Assembly: GCF_002211305.1 (NCBI RefSeq)
Contig: NZ_LOKW01000024.1
Coordinates: forward strand, 372,001-436,000
Source: Rhizobium sp. R634
GTDB taxonomy: Bacteria > Pseudomonadota > Alphaproteobacteria > Rhizobiales > Rhizobiaceae
Direction of reading: 5' to 3'
DNA: 64,000 nucleotides
The notes beneath the pieces were generated by a model. That model was not told where the DNA came from, did no database searches, and worked only from the letters and a program-made list of their open reading frames with translations. A program made the position numbers and the translations under genes. Shown piece after piece: positions 52,764 to 62,565 of this stretch; the first letter of the stretch is position 1, and each line of letters begins with the position of its first letter.

Positions 52764-54824
52764 ATGTACCTCGAAAAGCTCAATCCCCAGCAGCGCATGG
52801 CCGTCGAGCACGGCACGCTCACCGACGGCAGCCATATTGCCGGGCCGCTGCTGGTCATTGCCGGCGCCGGTTCCGGCAAGACGAACACGCTGGCGCACCG
52901 GGTCGCCCATCTCATCGTCAAGGGCGCCGATCCCCGCCGCATCCTGCTGATGACCTTTTCGCGCCGGGCCGCAGCCGAGATGGCGCGGCGGGTCGAGCGC
53001 ATCTGCCGCGATGTGCTGGGGCCGAATGCCGGCGTCATGGCCGACGCGCTTCATTGGTCGGGCACCTTCCACGGCATCGGCGCGCGGCTGCTGCGCGACT
53101 ATGCGCAGCAGATCGGCCTCGATCCCGATTTCACCATCCATGACCGCGAGGACAGTGCCGACCTGATGAACCTCATCCGGCACGATCTCGGCTTCTCCAA
53201 GACGGAAAGCCGTTTTCCCGCCAAAGGCACCTGCCTTGCCATCTATTCCAGGGCGGTGAATTCGGAGACGGCGCTCGACCTCGTGCTGCGTGACGCCTTT
53301 CCCTGGTGCGCGGCCTGGGAGAAGCAGCTGCGTGAGCTTTTCGCCTGTTATGTCGAGGCCAAGCAGAGCCAGAACGTGCTCGATTACGACGACCTCCTGC
53401 TCTACTGGGCGCAGATGGTGGGCGAGAGCGTGATCGCCGAGGATATCGGCAGCCGCTTCGACCATGTGCTCGTCGACGAATACCAGGATACGAACAGGCT
53501 GCAGGCCTCGATCCTGATGGCGCTGAAGCCCCAAGGCCAGGGGCTGACCGTCGTCGGCGACGATGCGCAATCGATCTATTCCTTTCGCGCGGCGACCGTG
53601 CGCAACATCCTCGATTTTCCCGCATCCTTCAGCCCGGCCGCCAATATCGTCACGCTCGACCGCAATTACCGCTCGACGCAGCCGATCCTGGCGACGGCCA
53701 ACGCCGTCATCGATCTCGCCTCGGAGCGCTTCACCAAGAACCTCTGGACCGAGCGGCAATCGGCCGAGCGGCCGCGCCTCGTCAATGTGCGCGATGAGGC
53801 CGAGCAGGCGCGCTATGTCGCCGACAAGGTTCTCGACAATCGCGAGGAAGGCCTGAAGCTCAAGCAGCAGGCCGTGCTTTTCCGCGCCTCGCATCACAGC
53901 GGGCCGCTGGAGGTCGAGCTGACCCGGCGCAACATTCCCTTCGTCAAGTTCGGCGGGCTGAAATTTCTCGACAGCGCGCATGTGAAGGACATGCTGGCCG
54001 CCCTTCGCTTCGCGCAGAACCCGCGCGACCGGGTGGCCGGTTTCCGGCTGATGCAGATCCTGCCGGGCGTCGGGCCGTCGACGGCGCAGAAGGCGCTCGA
54101 CCTGATGGCCGAGGATGCGAGCCCGCTATCGGCGCTCGCCGCCATGCCGGCGCCGCCGCGCTCCGGCGAGGATTGGACGGCATTCGTTTCCATGCTGCAG
54201 GAGATGAAATCCGGCAAAGCCGGCTGGCCAGCCGAAATCGGGCTGGCGCGGCAATGGTACGCGCCGCATCTGGAACGGCTGCATGAGGATGCTTCGACGC
54301 GGCAGGCCGATCTCTTGCAGCTCGAGCAGATCGCCGGCGGTTATGCCTCGCGTGAGCGCTTCCTCACCGAGCTTACTCTCGATCCGCCGGATGCCACCAG
54401 CGATCAAGCCGGTGTGCCGCTTCTCGATGAGGACTATCTGATCCTTTCCACAATTCATTCGGCCAAGGGCCAGGAATGGACCAGGGTCTTCATACTGAAC
54501 GTCGTCGACGGCTGCATTCCGAACGATCTCGCCGTTGGCACCACCGCCGAAATCGAGGAAGAACGCCGGCTGCTCTATGTGGCGATGACGCGCGCCCGGG
54601 ACGGGCTCGACCTCGTCGTGCCGCAGCGCTTCTTCACCTATGGGCAGAACGCCCAGGGCGACCGGCACGTCTATGCCTCGCGCAGCCGCTTCATTCCGGC
54701 AACGCTGCTGCAGTTCTTCGAGGCCTGCAGCTGGCCCCAGGTGAAATCGGAATCCGCCGCTCAGGCGCAAGCGCGGCAGGTGCGCATCGATGTCGGCGCC
54801 CGCATGCGCGGCATGTGGCGATAA
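52764..54824 (+). CDS. UvrD/Rep-type SF1 DNA helicase
   Basis: 686 residues. All SF1A motifs present: NPQQRMAVEHG (Q motif), Walker A IAGAGSGKT, VDEYQDTN, VVGDDAQSIYSFR, LDRNYRST, IHSAKGQEW and VAMTRARDGL. Shorter than UvrD/PcrA (about 720-780), with no separate nuclease domain. It should unwind DNA 3' to 5', for repair or to remove proteins from DNA. The gene is single; a bidirectional terminator follows. It is not uvrD proper by length and C-terminus, so no symbol is given. Confidence 0.93.
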   Translation: MYLEKLNPQQRMAVEHGTLTDGSHIAGPLLVIAGAGSGKTNTLAHRVAHLIVKGADPRRILLMTFSRRAAAEMARRVERICRDVLGPNAGVMADALHWSGTFHGIGARLLRDYAQQIGLDPDFTIHDREDSADLMNLIRHDLGFSKTESRFPAKGTCLAIYSRAVNSETALDLVLRDAFPWCAAWEKQLRELFACYVEAKQSQNVLDYDDLLLYWAQMVGESVIAEDIGSRFDHVLVDEYQDTNRLQASILMALKPQGQGLTVVGDDAQSIYSFRAATVRNILDFPASFSPAANIVTLDRNYRSTQPILATANAVIDLASERFTKNLWTERQSAERPRLVNVRDEAEQARYVADKVLDNREEGLKLKQQAVLFRASHHSGPLEVELTRRNIPFVKFGGLKFLDSAHVKDMLAALRFAQNPRDRVAGFRLMQILPGVGPSTAQKALDLMAEDASPLSALAAMPAPPRSGEDWTAFVSMLQEMKSGKAGWPAEIGLARQWYAPHLERLHEDASTRQADLLQLEQIAGGYASRERFLTELTLDPPDATSDQAGVPLLDEDYLILSTIHSAKGQEWTRVFILNVVDGCIPNDLAVGTTAEIEEERRLLYVAMTRARDGLDLVVPQRFFTYGQNAQGDRHVYASRSRFIPATLLQFFEACSWPQVKSESAAQAQARQVRIDVGARMRGMWR

Positions 54825-54886
54825 TGCGTGTCGCCCGGAAGTGTGCAGCGGTTCAGGGACAACGACATGCATAAAAACAAAGAGCT

Positions 54887-54925
54887 AAAGCGCGCCGCAT
54901 AGAACCGATCCATGCGACGCGCTTT
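54887..54925. terminator. Bidirectional terminator between helicase and hydrolase genes
   Basis: AAAGCGCG (54887-54894) pairs with CGCGCTTT (54918-54925), extended by CGCAT/ATGCG after one mismatch; loop 11 bases. T-rich runs flank it on both strands, fitting the convergent genes either side. Confidence 0.8.
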
Positions 54926-54946
54926 TGTTCGGTCTTGAGCTGGCGC

Positions 54947-55885
54947 TCAATAATCCCAGAATACCGGCACCCAACGGAAGGCTTCGCCTTCGACCGCCAC
55001 CCGGCCGGCGGACGGGAAAGGGAGGTGGGTCGCCACCAGCTGTTCGCCGGTCGCCGCCAGCTCCCGCAAAAGTTCGAGGCGAACACGAGCCGCCTCCTCG
55101 GGATCGTGTTCGAAACCGTTGTACCAGTCAGGATGCTCGAACCCGACCGCGAACACGGCATCGCCGGCGAATGTCAGCCGGTCGCCGCCCGATGCCAAGC
55201 GAACGACGCTATGGCCGGGGGTGTGGCCGCCGGTGCGGCGGACGACCACGCCCGGCGCCACTTCGGACTGCTCGTCGAACAGCTTGAGATGGCTGCCGTA
55301 TTCGCCGAGGAACCGCTTTGCCGTCGCCCGAAGCGCATCCGGAAAGCCGGGCGGCATGGAGACGTGGCTGAAATCGGGCGCCTCCCAGAACTTGGCCTCG
55401 GCCGCCGCCACGTGGATTCTGAGGTCGGGACGCAGCCGGTCTTTCACCCCATCGACCAGCAGACCGCCGATGTGATCCATGTGCAGATGGGTCAGCACCA
55501 CGTCGGTCACCGATGCCAGATCGATGCCGGCACCCTCCAACCGCTTGATCAGCTGTCCGGCGCGCGGCAAATTCAGGTCCGGATCCAGCCCCAGCCCGGC
55601 GTCGATGAGGATGGTCTGAGTGCCGCTGCGCACGAGGACCACGTTCAGCGCCCAGTCGAAAGCGTCGCGCGGCAGGAACATATCGTCCAGCCAAACGGCC
55701 CGGTCAGCCGCGTCGGCGTTGTGCCCCAGCATCGCGGTCGGGAGCGGCAGCACGCCGTCGCTGATGATCAGCACGTCAATTTCGCCGATCCGCACCGCGT
55801 AACGCGACGGAACCAATTCTTCCTGCTTCGGCCTGCCAGTCTCCTGCTGACCAGTCATACGGGGTCTTGCTTCTGCCTGCGACAT
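54947..55885 (-). CDS. MBL-fold metallo-hydrolase, methyl-parathion-hydrolase-like
   Basis: 312 residues from ATG 55885 (AGGAG upstream). Metal ligands HxHxDH in THLHMDH, later His in TGGHTPGHS, Asp in FAGDAVF, and a last His in ATHLPFPS. Length and the RIGEIDVLIISDG start fit the family that includes methyl parathion hydrolase and some lactonases. It may hydrolyse a lactone or ester; quorum-signal breakdown is only a possibility. A standalone gene with its own terminator. Confidence 0.85.
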   Translation of the reverse strand: MSQAEARPRMTGQQETGRPKQEELVPSRYAVRIGEIDVLIISDGVLPLPTAMLGHNADAADRAVWLDDMFLPRDAFDWALNVVLVRSGTQTILIDAGLGLDPDLNLPRAGQLIKRLEGAGIDLASVTDVVLTHLHMDHIGGLLVDGVKDRLRPDLRIHVAAAEAKFWEAPDFSHVSMPPGFPDALRATAKRFLGEYGSHLKLFDEQSEVAPGVVVRRTGGHTPGHSVVRLASGGDRLTFAGDAVFAVGFEHPDWYNGFEHDPEEAARVRLELLRELAATGEQLVATHLPFPSAGRVAVEGEAFRWVPVFWDY

Positions 55886-56125
55886 GGTGCGCTCCTGTTT
55901 TGCGTGATCGAGAGGTGCCGGTTAGGGCTCACGTCGCGGACACTATGTCGGGGCGTGCTGACGGTCGATCAGGTCAAGGGAGAGGCAGAGCTAGGCCTTA
56001 GGATAGGCCAGCCTATAGCTTCAGCGGGCCACCGCGAAGGTTTGGTGGTGAAGAGACTGGCGTGAAGAAGCAACGGCACTCGCCTGCCGAACGGTGCCTG
56101 CACTCAGTATTCAGAGGGTGCGGCG

Positions 56126-57178
56126 TCAAAGCGAAAGCGGCGGCTCGGCCGGTTTCAGGAAGCGGTCGAGGATTGCCGGCTCCACGGCCTCGGCTGACGC
56201 CGGCGACCATTTCGGATTGCGGTCCTTGTCGATGACGGCGGCGCGGATGCCTTCGAAGAAATCCGGATTGTGCAACATCTGCAGGCAGGCGCCGAGTTCG
56301 CGGCCGAGGCATTCGGCAAGCGAGGCGCTGCGGCGGCCGGCTCTCAGCAGATGCAAAGCGAGCTTCAGGCTGGTCGGCGAACGTGTCAGCAGCACCCGCC
56401 GCGTTTCGGCGGCGAAGTCTCCCTCCTCCCGGGCGAGTGCCGTCAGAATCTCCTCGACGCTGTCGAAACCGAATGCACGGTCAATCACTGCCGCGTTCTG
56501 CCGCAGCCGGCTCTCACCCGGAGGCTCAGCGAAGGCCTGCAAGGCGGCATCGACATCGATCGACGAACTGCCGCGCGGCAGGGCGGACAGCGCATCGATC
56601 ACCTCGCCAAGCCGCGACGAAGCGATCTGAAGATCGGCAAGGCCGGCATGGATCGCGTCGGCCGCGCCGATATCGAGCCCGGTCAGGCCGAGCCATGTGC
56701 CGGTTTCGCCGGGTGCCTTCGGCAAAAGCCAGGTGGCGCCGATATCGGGGACATAGCCGATGCCGGTTTCCGGCATGGCAAGGCGCGTACGCTCGGTGAC
56801 GACGCGGTGGCGGCCATGCGAGGACAGGCCAACGCCGCCGCCCATGGTGATGCCGTCCATCAGCGCGACATAGGGTTTCGGGTAGAGGGCGATCTGGTGG
56901 TTGAGGCGGAATTCCTCGCGCCAGAAACTTCCGGCGAGGCCATCGCCGGCGCGGGCGCTCTCATGCAGGGCGCGGATATCGCCGCCAGCGCAGAAGCCGC
57001 GTTCGCCCTCCCCCGTCACGACGACACTCGCCACCTCGGCATCGCCGGCGAAGCTATCGAGGGCCTCGGCGATCGCCCGGATCATCGGCAGCGTCAGGCT
57101 GTTCAGCGCCCGCGGCCGGTTGAGCCGGATGATGCCGGCAGTCCCCCGCCGCTCGATGATGACTTCGCCGTCCTGCAT
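56126..57178 (-). CDS. 3-hydroxyisobutyryl-CoA hydrolase-like enoyl-CoA hydratase family protein
   Basis: 350 residues from ATG 57178 (GGAGGTGG upstream). Crotonase fold: FCAGGDIRALHE with the oxyanion-hole glycine, GITMGGGVGLSSHGRHRVVTE (in part) and PETGIGYVPDIGAT with the catalytic Glu. The length and C-terminal extension separate HIBYL-CoA hydrolases of valine breakdown from plain enoyl-CoA hydratases. No other valine-degradation gene is in the window. Confidence 0.85.
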   Translation of the reverse strand: MQDGEVIIERRGTAGIIRLNRPRALNSLTLPMIRAIAEALDSFAGDAEVASVVVTGEGERGFCAGGDIRALHESARAGDGLAGSFWREEFRLNHQIALYPKPYVALMDGITMGGGVGLSSHGRHRVVTERTRLAMPETGIGYVPDIGATWLLPKAPGETGTWLGLTGLDIGAADAIHAGLADLQIASSRLGEVIDALSALPRGSSSIDVDAALQAFAEPPGESRLRQNAAVIDRAFGFDSVEEILTALAREEGDFAAETRRVLLTRSPTSLKLALHLLRAGRRSASLAECLGRELGACLQMLHNPDFFEGIRAAVIDKDRNPKWSPASAEAVEPAILDRFLKPAEPPLSL

Positions 57179-57303
57179 GATCCACCTCCGCTGTTGGAGT
57201 CTTTCCTGGTCAGATTGAAGCACTCCGCCTAGGAAAGACTCGAGGACATGAATAGACGACGATGGAGCGTCGCTCCAGTCGATTTGCGAGGGGGAGGACC
57301 GGT

Positions 57304-59263
57304 TCAGGCGGAAAGCGAATTGCGGGCGGAGGCCGCGCCGTCGCATCTGGCGGCATATTCGATGGCGAGTTCCAGCGGCAGCGGCCGCGAGAAATAATAG
57401 CCCTGCGCCAGGCGAACGCCGATCGCCTTCAGCCCCTCGGCGATCTCCTCGCTTTCGACGCCTTCGGCGACGGAGGCGATGCCGAGATTCTGGCAGAGAT
57501 TGGCGACCGAGCGGGTGATGTTCATGCAGCGGGCGTCGCGATCGAAATTCATCACGAAAGCCTTGTCGATCTTCAGCTTGTCGAAGGCGAGACGATGAAT
57601 ATGGCTGAGGCTCGAAAAGCCGGTGCCGAAATCATCGAGCGCGATCCAGATGCCGGCGGCGCGCAGCATCGATATGACCCGGTCGGCGGTGTCGAAATCG
57701 GAGAGCAGCGCCGTCTCGGTGATCTCGAATTCGATGCGCTTCGGGTCGATGCCGGAGCGGGTGATCTTGGCAAGCAGTGCCATCGAGGTCTCATGGTCGC
57801 AAATATCGCGCGCCGAGAGGTTGAAGGAGAGCCTCAGATGTTTCGGCATGATCGCCAGCGCTTCGAGCGCCTGGGCAAAGAGGATGCGGGTCATGCGGCC
57901 GATGACGGCCGTACGCTCGGCGGCCGGAATGAAGGCATCCGGGCTGATGCGGCCGAAGCGGGCGCTGTCCCAGCGGGCGAGCGCCTCGTAGCCGACGACG
58001 CGGCCGCTCTTCAAGTCGACGATCGGCTGATAATCGAGCTTCAGTTCCCGGACAAAGTCGCCCGCCTGCAATTCGAGTTCGATCAGGTAACGCTGGCTCA
58101 GGATCTTCTCGTGATCGGCCGAGAAGAACTCGACGCCGCTGCTGCGTTTGCTCTTGACCTGGTAGAGGGCGAAATCCGCCTTCTCGTAAAGATCCTCGGC
58201 CGTGTAACTGCCGGCATCGGGATAGACGATGCCGCAGGAGCCGAAGACGCGCACCGAGCCGTCGGGGATTTCATAGGGATTGCGGACGGCGGCGCAGAGC
58301 GCCTGGCCGAGATCGGCAATCGCCTGCCGTCATCGGGCAGGGAAAGATGATGCCGAATTCGTCGCCGCCGAGGCGGGAGACGATACCCTCTTCGCCGACC
58401 AGCGCGGTGAAACGGCGGACCGTCTCCCGGAGCACCAGATCGCCCGCGGCATGGCCGAAGACATCGTTGACGGGTTTGAAGCCGTCGAGGTCGATAATGC
58501 CGATGACGGGCGGCGCGGCCGGATTCTCCTGCAGCCGCGTTTCCAGCGAGAGGAAGAAGCTGCGGCGGTTGGCAAGGCCGGTCAGCTGGTCCTGCAGGGC
58601 GTTGCGGCTGTTGACGAGGTTGAGCTCCTCGGCTTCCGCCCGCTTCTGCTTCAGCTCCTCGGTCAATTGCACGAGACCGACGAAATTCTGGAAATAGCTG
58701 TTGATCACGCGCAGGAAGGGCGGGATCAGGAAGAGGCCGCTGACGGCGGTCGCCACGAAAACCGGATTGCCCGAAAACATGAAAGTCCCGACCATCGCCG
58801 AAAAGGTGATGACCGTGGTGATCGCCGCCGCCATCGGCAGATGCATCAAGCAAAAGATGCAGGAAATGCCCGTCACGACGAGGAAATAGGCGATCTGGCC
58901 CTGCTGATAGGCATCGCCATATTGGTAAAGCGCGATGGCCCAGCCGCCGAAAGCGGCGGCGAGCACGCAGGCGCCATATATGGTGACCTTCATCAGCCTG
59001 TATGCCCGCTCGGCGGTCACGTTTTCCTTGCCCCGGACCTCCCACCAGCAGAGACGGAAGACGCAGACGACGCTTAAGGCCACGGGAATATAGAGCGAGA
59101 GCCACAGCGGCGCGGATTTGACATGAGTGATCGCCACCGCGAGGGCGTTTATGATCAGGAGGACGTAGAGAATGGGGATCTGCGACGCCAGGGCCTGGAA
59201 CTGCGCCATCAGAAAGGTCGGATTGTCTCGTCGCAGCTGCAGCGCCGCCAGAAAGTTCTTCAT
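57304..59263 (-). pseudogene. Membrane GGDEF-EAL protein split by a frameshift
   Basis: One gene read in two frames. The first part (59263 down to ~58325) has about six membrane helices and a GGDEF domain (LGGDEFGIIFP). The second (down to 57304) holds the end of GGDEF and a full EAL domain (YEALARW, NLSARD, EITETAL, DDFGTGFSS, AEGVES). Removing one C from the CC at about 58323-58324 restores a continuous ~650-residue frame ending ...ASARNSLSA. Both active sites look intact; no RxxD inhibitory site precedes GGDEF. Either a real mutation, inactivating the EAL part, or a sequencing error. Start chosen at ATG 59263 (GGAAAAG upstream), GTG 59320 being an alternative. Confidence 0.85.
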
Positions 59264-59386
59264 GTTTTCTTTTCCGTCGGCAGAAGCCAGCCAGAGAAAG
59301 CTTGATGTTTCCTTATTCACGTAGCGTCATGCGGGCCCCGCAGGCACGGGGATGGTAAACAGGCTATTGCCGCCGGCGTGCGCTGC

Positions 59387-60421
59387 TCAGAAGGAAGCAG
59401 CGGCGAGTGCGCGGTGGATACTGTGAAGGTCGTCGACGTTCTTGTTCGACAGGAACAGTTCCCAATCGAGCGAACTCTGGACGATGGTTTCCAGCGAATC
59501 GTAGCGGGGCTTCCAGTCGAGCACTTGCCTGGCGAGCGAAGCGTCCGCGACGACGCTCGCCGAATCCCCGGCCCGGCGCGGCGCCATGTGGATCTTGAAG
59601 GAATGGCCGTGCAGACGCGTGACCATGTTCAGCACGTCGAGGACGGAATAGCCGCTGCCATAGCCGCAATTGGCGACAAGCGGGCCCTTGTTCTTGCGCA
59701 GGTGCTGCAGCGCTTTCAGATGCGCATCGGCAAGATCGGTGACGTGGATATAGTCGCGCACGCCGGTGCCGTCATGGGTGGGATAATCGATGCCGTAGAC
59801 ATGGACGCTGTCGCGTTTGCCGAGAGCCGCTTCACAGGCGACCTTGATGAGGTGCGTGGCGCCCGAGGTCGACTGGCCGGTGCGGTGTTGCGGGTCGGCG
59901 CCGGCGACGTTGAAATAGCGAAGCGCGACATAGTTGAAATCATAGGCAGCGGCGGCATCGCGCAGCATGAACTCGGTCATCAGCTTCGACTGGCCGTATG
60001 GATTTTCCGGATTGAGGGACGCCGTTTCCTTCACCGGCAGATCGCTCTTCTGCTGGCCGTAAACGGCCGCCGTCGAGGAAAAGACGAAATTGCGGATGCC
60101 GGCCTTGATCGCGGAGCTCAGAAGTGCGCGGGTCTTGCCGGAATTGTTGTCGTAATAGGAGAGCGGGTCGGCGACCGAGACCGGGACCACGGCGGAGCCG
60201 GCAAAATGGATGATCGACTCGATGTCGTTTTCGATGAAGATCTTCTTCAATATGTCGGGGTCGGCGATGTCGCCGAGATAAAAACGCGCCGCCGGCGCCA
60301 CCGCCCAGCGGAAGCCGGTGGAAAGGCGGTCGAGCACGACCACGTCCTCGCCCGCGTCGATGAGCGCCCAAACCATGTGACTGCCGATATATCCGGCCCC
60401 GCCCGTCACCAAAACCGCCAT
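59387..60421 (-). CDS. galE: UDP-glucose 4-epimerase
   Basis: 344 residues from ATG 60421 (AGGG nine bases upstream). GGAGYIGSH binds NAD; the catalytic pair is Ser/Thr in FSSTAAVYG and Tyr in NPYGQSK with its Lys. It makes UDP-galactose, a building block of rhizobial exopolysaccharide and LPS. It stands apart from the polysaccharide block at 21.8-25 kb. No other galactose gene is local. Confidence 0.92.
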   Translation of the reverse strand: MAVLVTGGAGYIGSHMVWALIDAGEDVVVLDRLSTGFRWAVAPAARFYLGDIADPDILKKIFIENDIESIIHFAGSAVVPVSVADPLSYYDNNSGKTRALLSSAIKAGIRNFVFSSTAAVYGQQKSDLPVKETASLNPENPYGQSKLMTEFMLRDAAAAYDFNYVALRYFNVAGADPQHRTGQSTSGATHLIKVACEAALGKRDSVHVYGIDYPTHDGTGVRDYIHVTDLADAHLKALQHLRKNKGPLVANCGYGSGYSVLDVLNMVTRLHGHSFKIHMAPRRAGDSASVVADASLARQVLDWKPRYDSLETIVQSSLDWELFLSNKNVDDLHSIHRALAAASF

Positions 60422-60617
60422 GTCCCGCATCCCTGCTTTCGTTTTATAGGCAGGGGCATCAGGCGCCGGTTTTTCTTTCCAATCTTCTTATCGGAGCGCC
60501 GTTTGGCAGGCTTTGAACCGGTATGTTTGGAGTCGTGGTTAGAGGCCGATTTCAGGCTTTGCTAGAGTTTTATCGATCCGGCGATTCCGGCACAAAATTG
60601 GCCGGACCACCGATACT

Positions 60618-61784
60618 TCAGAGTTTGGCGATATAGGTGCAGAGGCGCTCGGCCGCGACCGCCACCTGGGCGGGATCACGCAGGAAACAGGCACGCAGGA
60701 AGAGTTCGCCGCCGCGGCCGAATGCGGCCCCGGGAGCAAGGCCGACGCCCGTCTTGTCGACGATGTCGATTGCGGCCTTGCGGCTATCGGTGACGCCGTC
60801 GATCTTCAGGAAGGCATAGAGCGCGCCGTCCGGCTTCAGCGTCTCGACGCGGTTGGTGGCGACAAGTGCATCGCAGAGAATATCGCGGGAACGGGCCGCC
60901 TTGGCGATGTTGGCGCGCACGAAATCATCGCCTTGATCGAGGGCGGCGACAGCACCCTTCTGCATGAACTGCGCCACACCCGACGTCGAATACTGGATAA
61001 GGTTTTCGAGCACCTGCCCCATCTCGGGCGGTGCGACGATCCAGCCGACGCGCCAGCCGGTCATCGACCAGTTCTTCGAGAAGGAATTGACGAAGATGAT
61101 CTTGTCGTCCGGCTCCATCACGTCGAGGAAGGAGGGTGCGCGGCCGCCGGCAAAATAATAAAGGGCGTAGATTTCATCCGCCATGATCCAGAGGTCATGT
61201 TTGCGGGCAAGCGCCAGAATCTGGCCGAGATCCTCCCTTGTCGCCGTCCAGCCCGTCGGGTTCGACGGCGTGTTGATGAAGATGCCCCTCGTCTTTTGCG
61301 TGATCGCGGCTTCGATGCGATTGAGATCGATCGCCCATTTGCCGTTTTGGAACTGCAGCTCGACGCCCACGGAGCGCGCCCCCGCTATTTCGAGGGCAGC
61401 GGCAATGTTCGGCCAGGCGGGGGTGAGGTAGACGAATTCGTCACCCGGCGAGGTCAGCGACTGCACGGCGAGCTGGATCGCCTGCATGCCGGAGCCGGTG
61501 ACATAGAAATGCTCGACCGGCAGCCGGACGGAAAAGTGCCTGTGGTAATAATCCGAGAGCGCCTGACGGAGCTCCGGAATGCCGCGCTGCCAGGTGTAGA
61601 AGGTCTCGCCGGCGGCAAGCGCCTCCATCGCCGCCTTGCTGATGAAATCGGGCGTCGGCAGATCGCCCTCCCCCACCCAGAGCGGCAGCAGGCCTTCGCG
61701 GCCGCGGGCATAGTTGACGACTTCGACGATCCCGCTTTCGGGCGCCGCAGTGGCGCGCGGGCTAAGGCTGCTTAAGATCGACAT
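60618..61784 (-). CDS. PLP-dependent class I/II aminotransferase
   Basis: 388 residues from ATG 61784 (GGAG eight bases upstream). The PLP Lys is in NSFSKNWSMTGWRVGW; upstream are YVTGSGMQAIQ and NTPSNPTGW, and Arg near FLRACF binds the substrate carboxylate. It belongs to the aspartate/aromatic aminotransferase fold group; substrate not readable. It is followed by galE, 196 bases on in the same direction. Confidence 0.9.
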   Translation of the reverse strand: MSILSSLSPRATAAPESGIVEVVNYARGREGLLPLWVGEGDLPTPDFISKAAMEALAAGETFYTWQRGIPELRQALSDYYHRHFSVRLPVEHFYVTGSGMQAIQLAVQSLTSPGDEFVYLTPAWPNIAAALEIAGARSVGVELQFQNGKWAIDLNRIEAAITQKTRGIFINTPSNPTGWTATREDLGQILALARKHDLWIMADEIYALYYFAGGRAPSFLDVMEPDDKIIFVNSFSKNWSMTGWRVGWIVAPPEMGQVLENLIQYSTSGVAQFMQKGAVAALDQGDDFVRANIAKAARSRDILCDALVATNRVETLKPDGALYAFLKIDGVTDSRKAAIDIVDKTGVGLAPGAAFGRGGELFLRACFLRDPAQVAVAAERLCTYIAKL

Positions 61785-61906
61785 GCATATCTCCGGTTTT
61801 TGTCTTCATAAGAGATTTGCGCCGCCAAATCCCATGATATCCAGTGATGGCACATCGATTTTCGTGATGAATGAGCCCGGCCGGAACGGACAGGCTCCAG
61901 CCCGGA

Positions 61907-62344
61907 TCAAGCCGTCGGCCGCTTGGCGAGAAGATCGCGGATTTCCGTGAGGAGCTGAACGTCTGCGGGCGGCGGGGGCAGCTCTTCCGGTGCGGCCTTT
62001 TCCTGGCGCTCGACCTGGGCGCGCAGGATGTTCACAGCCTTGACCATCAGGAAGATGATCCAGGCAAGAATCAGGAAATTGATGAGAACGGTGAAGAAGC
62101 TGCCATAGGCAAAGACCGCTCCCTGCGCGCGGGCCGCGGCAAGTGTCGGCGCGTTGACGGCCGAGGAGAGCGGCAGGAAGTAATTCGAAAAATCGAAGCC
62201 GCCGAAAATGGCGCCAACGATCGGCATAATGAGGTCGTCGACCAGAGATTTGACGATGCCGCCGAAGGCGCCGCCGATGATGACGCCGACCGCAAGATCC
62301 ATGACATTGCCGCGGGCGATAAAGGCCTTGAATTCGTTGAGCAT
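61907..62344 (-). CDS. mscL: Large-conductance mechanosensitive channel
   Basis: 145 residues from ATG 62344 (GGAG nine bases upstream). The N-terminal FKAFIARGNVMDLAVGVIIGGAFGGIV (in outline) and the second helix near FTVLINFLILAWIIFLMVK are the channel signature; the C-terminal helix bundle is EEL(P)4-type, with a proline run. It opens under membrane tension to protect against hypo-osmotic shock. It is divergent from the sensor gene, with direct repeats between. Confidence 0.96.
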   Translation of the reverse strand: MLNEFKAFIARGNVMDLAVGVIIGGAFGGIVKSLVDDLIMPIVGAIFGGFDFSNYFLPLSSAVNAPTLAAARAQGAVFAYGSFFTVLINFLILAWIIFLMVKAVNILRAQVERQEKAAPEELPPPPADVQLLTEIRDLLAKRPTA

Positions 62345-62410
62345 CGGATCCGTCTCCCTTCGATCCAGTTCAGACAGTATGCGAAGGATTTCATTAGCTA
62401 CATCTTCATT

Positions 62411-62442
62411 GCAATTAATCAATCGACAATCGCAATTAATTG
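62411..62442. repeat. Short AT-rich direct repeat upstream of mscL
   Basis: GCAATTAAT occurs at 62411-62419 and again at 62432-62440, 21 bases apart (two helical turns), and the second copy lies in a perfect palindrome CAATTAATTG. It is about 70-100 bases upstream of mscL and 125-155 before the sensor gene; it could be a regulator site. Confidence 0.35.
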
Positions 62443-62565
62443 GCGATGCGCCTCGCCGCCTTTGACTTAAGACCTAGACGGGCAGGAATTTCCAACGCCC
62501 CTGAAATGACTTAAGCTGATCGATGTTGCGGGAGGTCCCGGCGGCCTTCCGCCGGCGGAGGGTCA

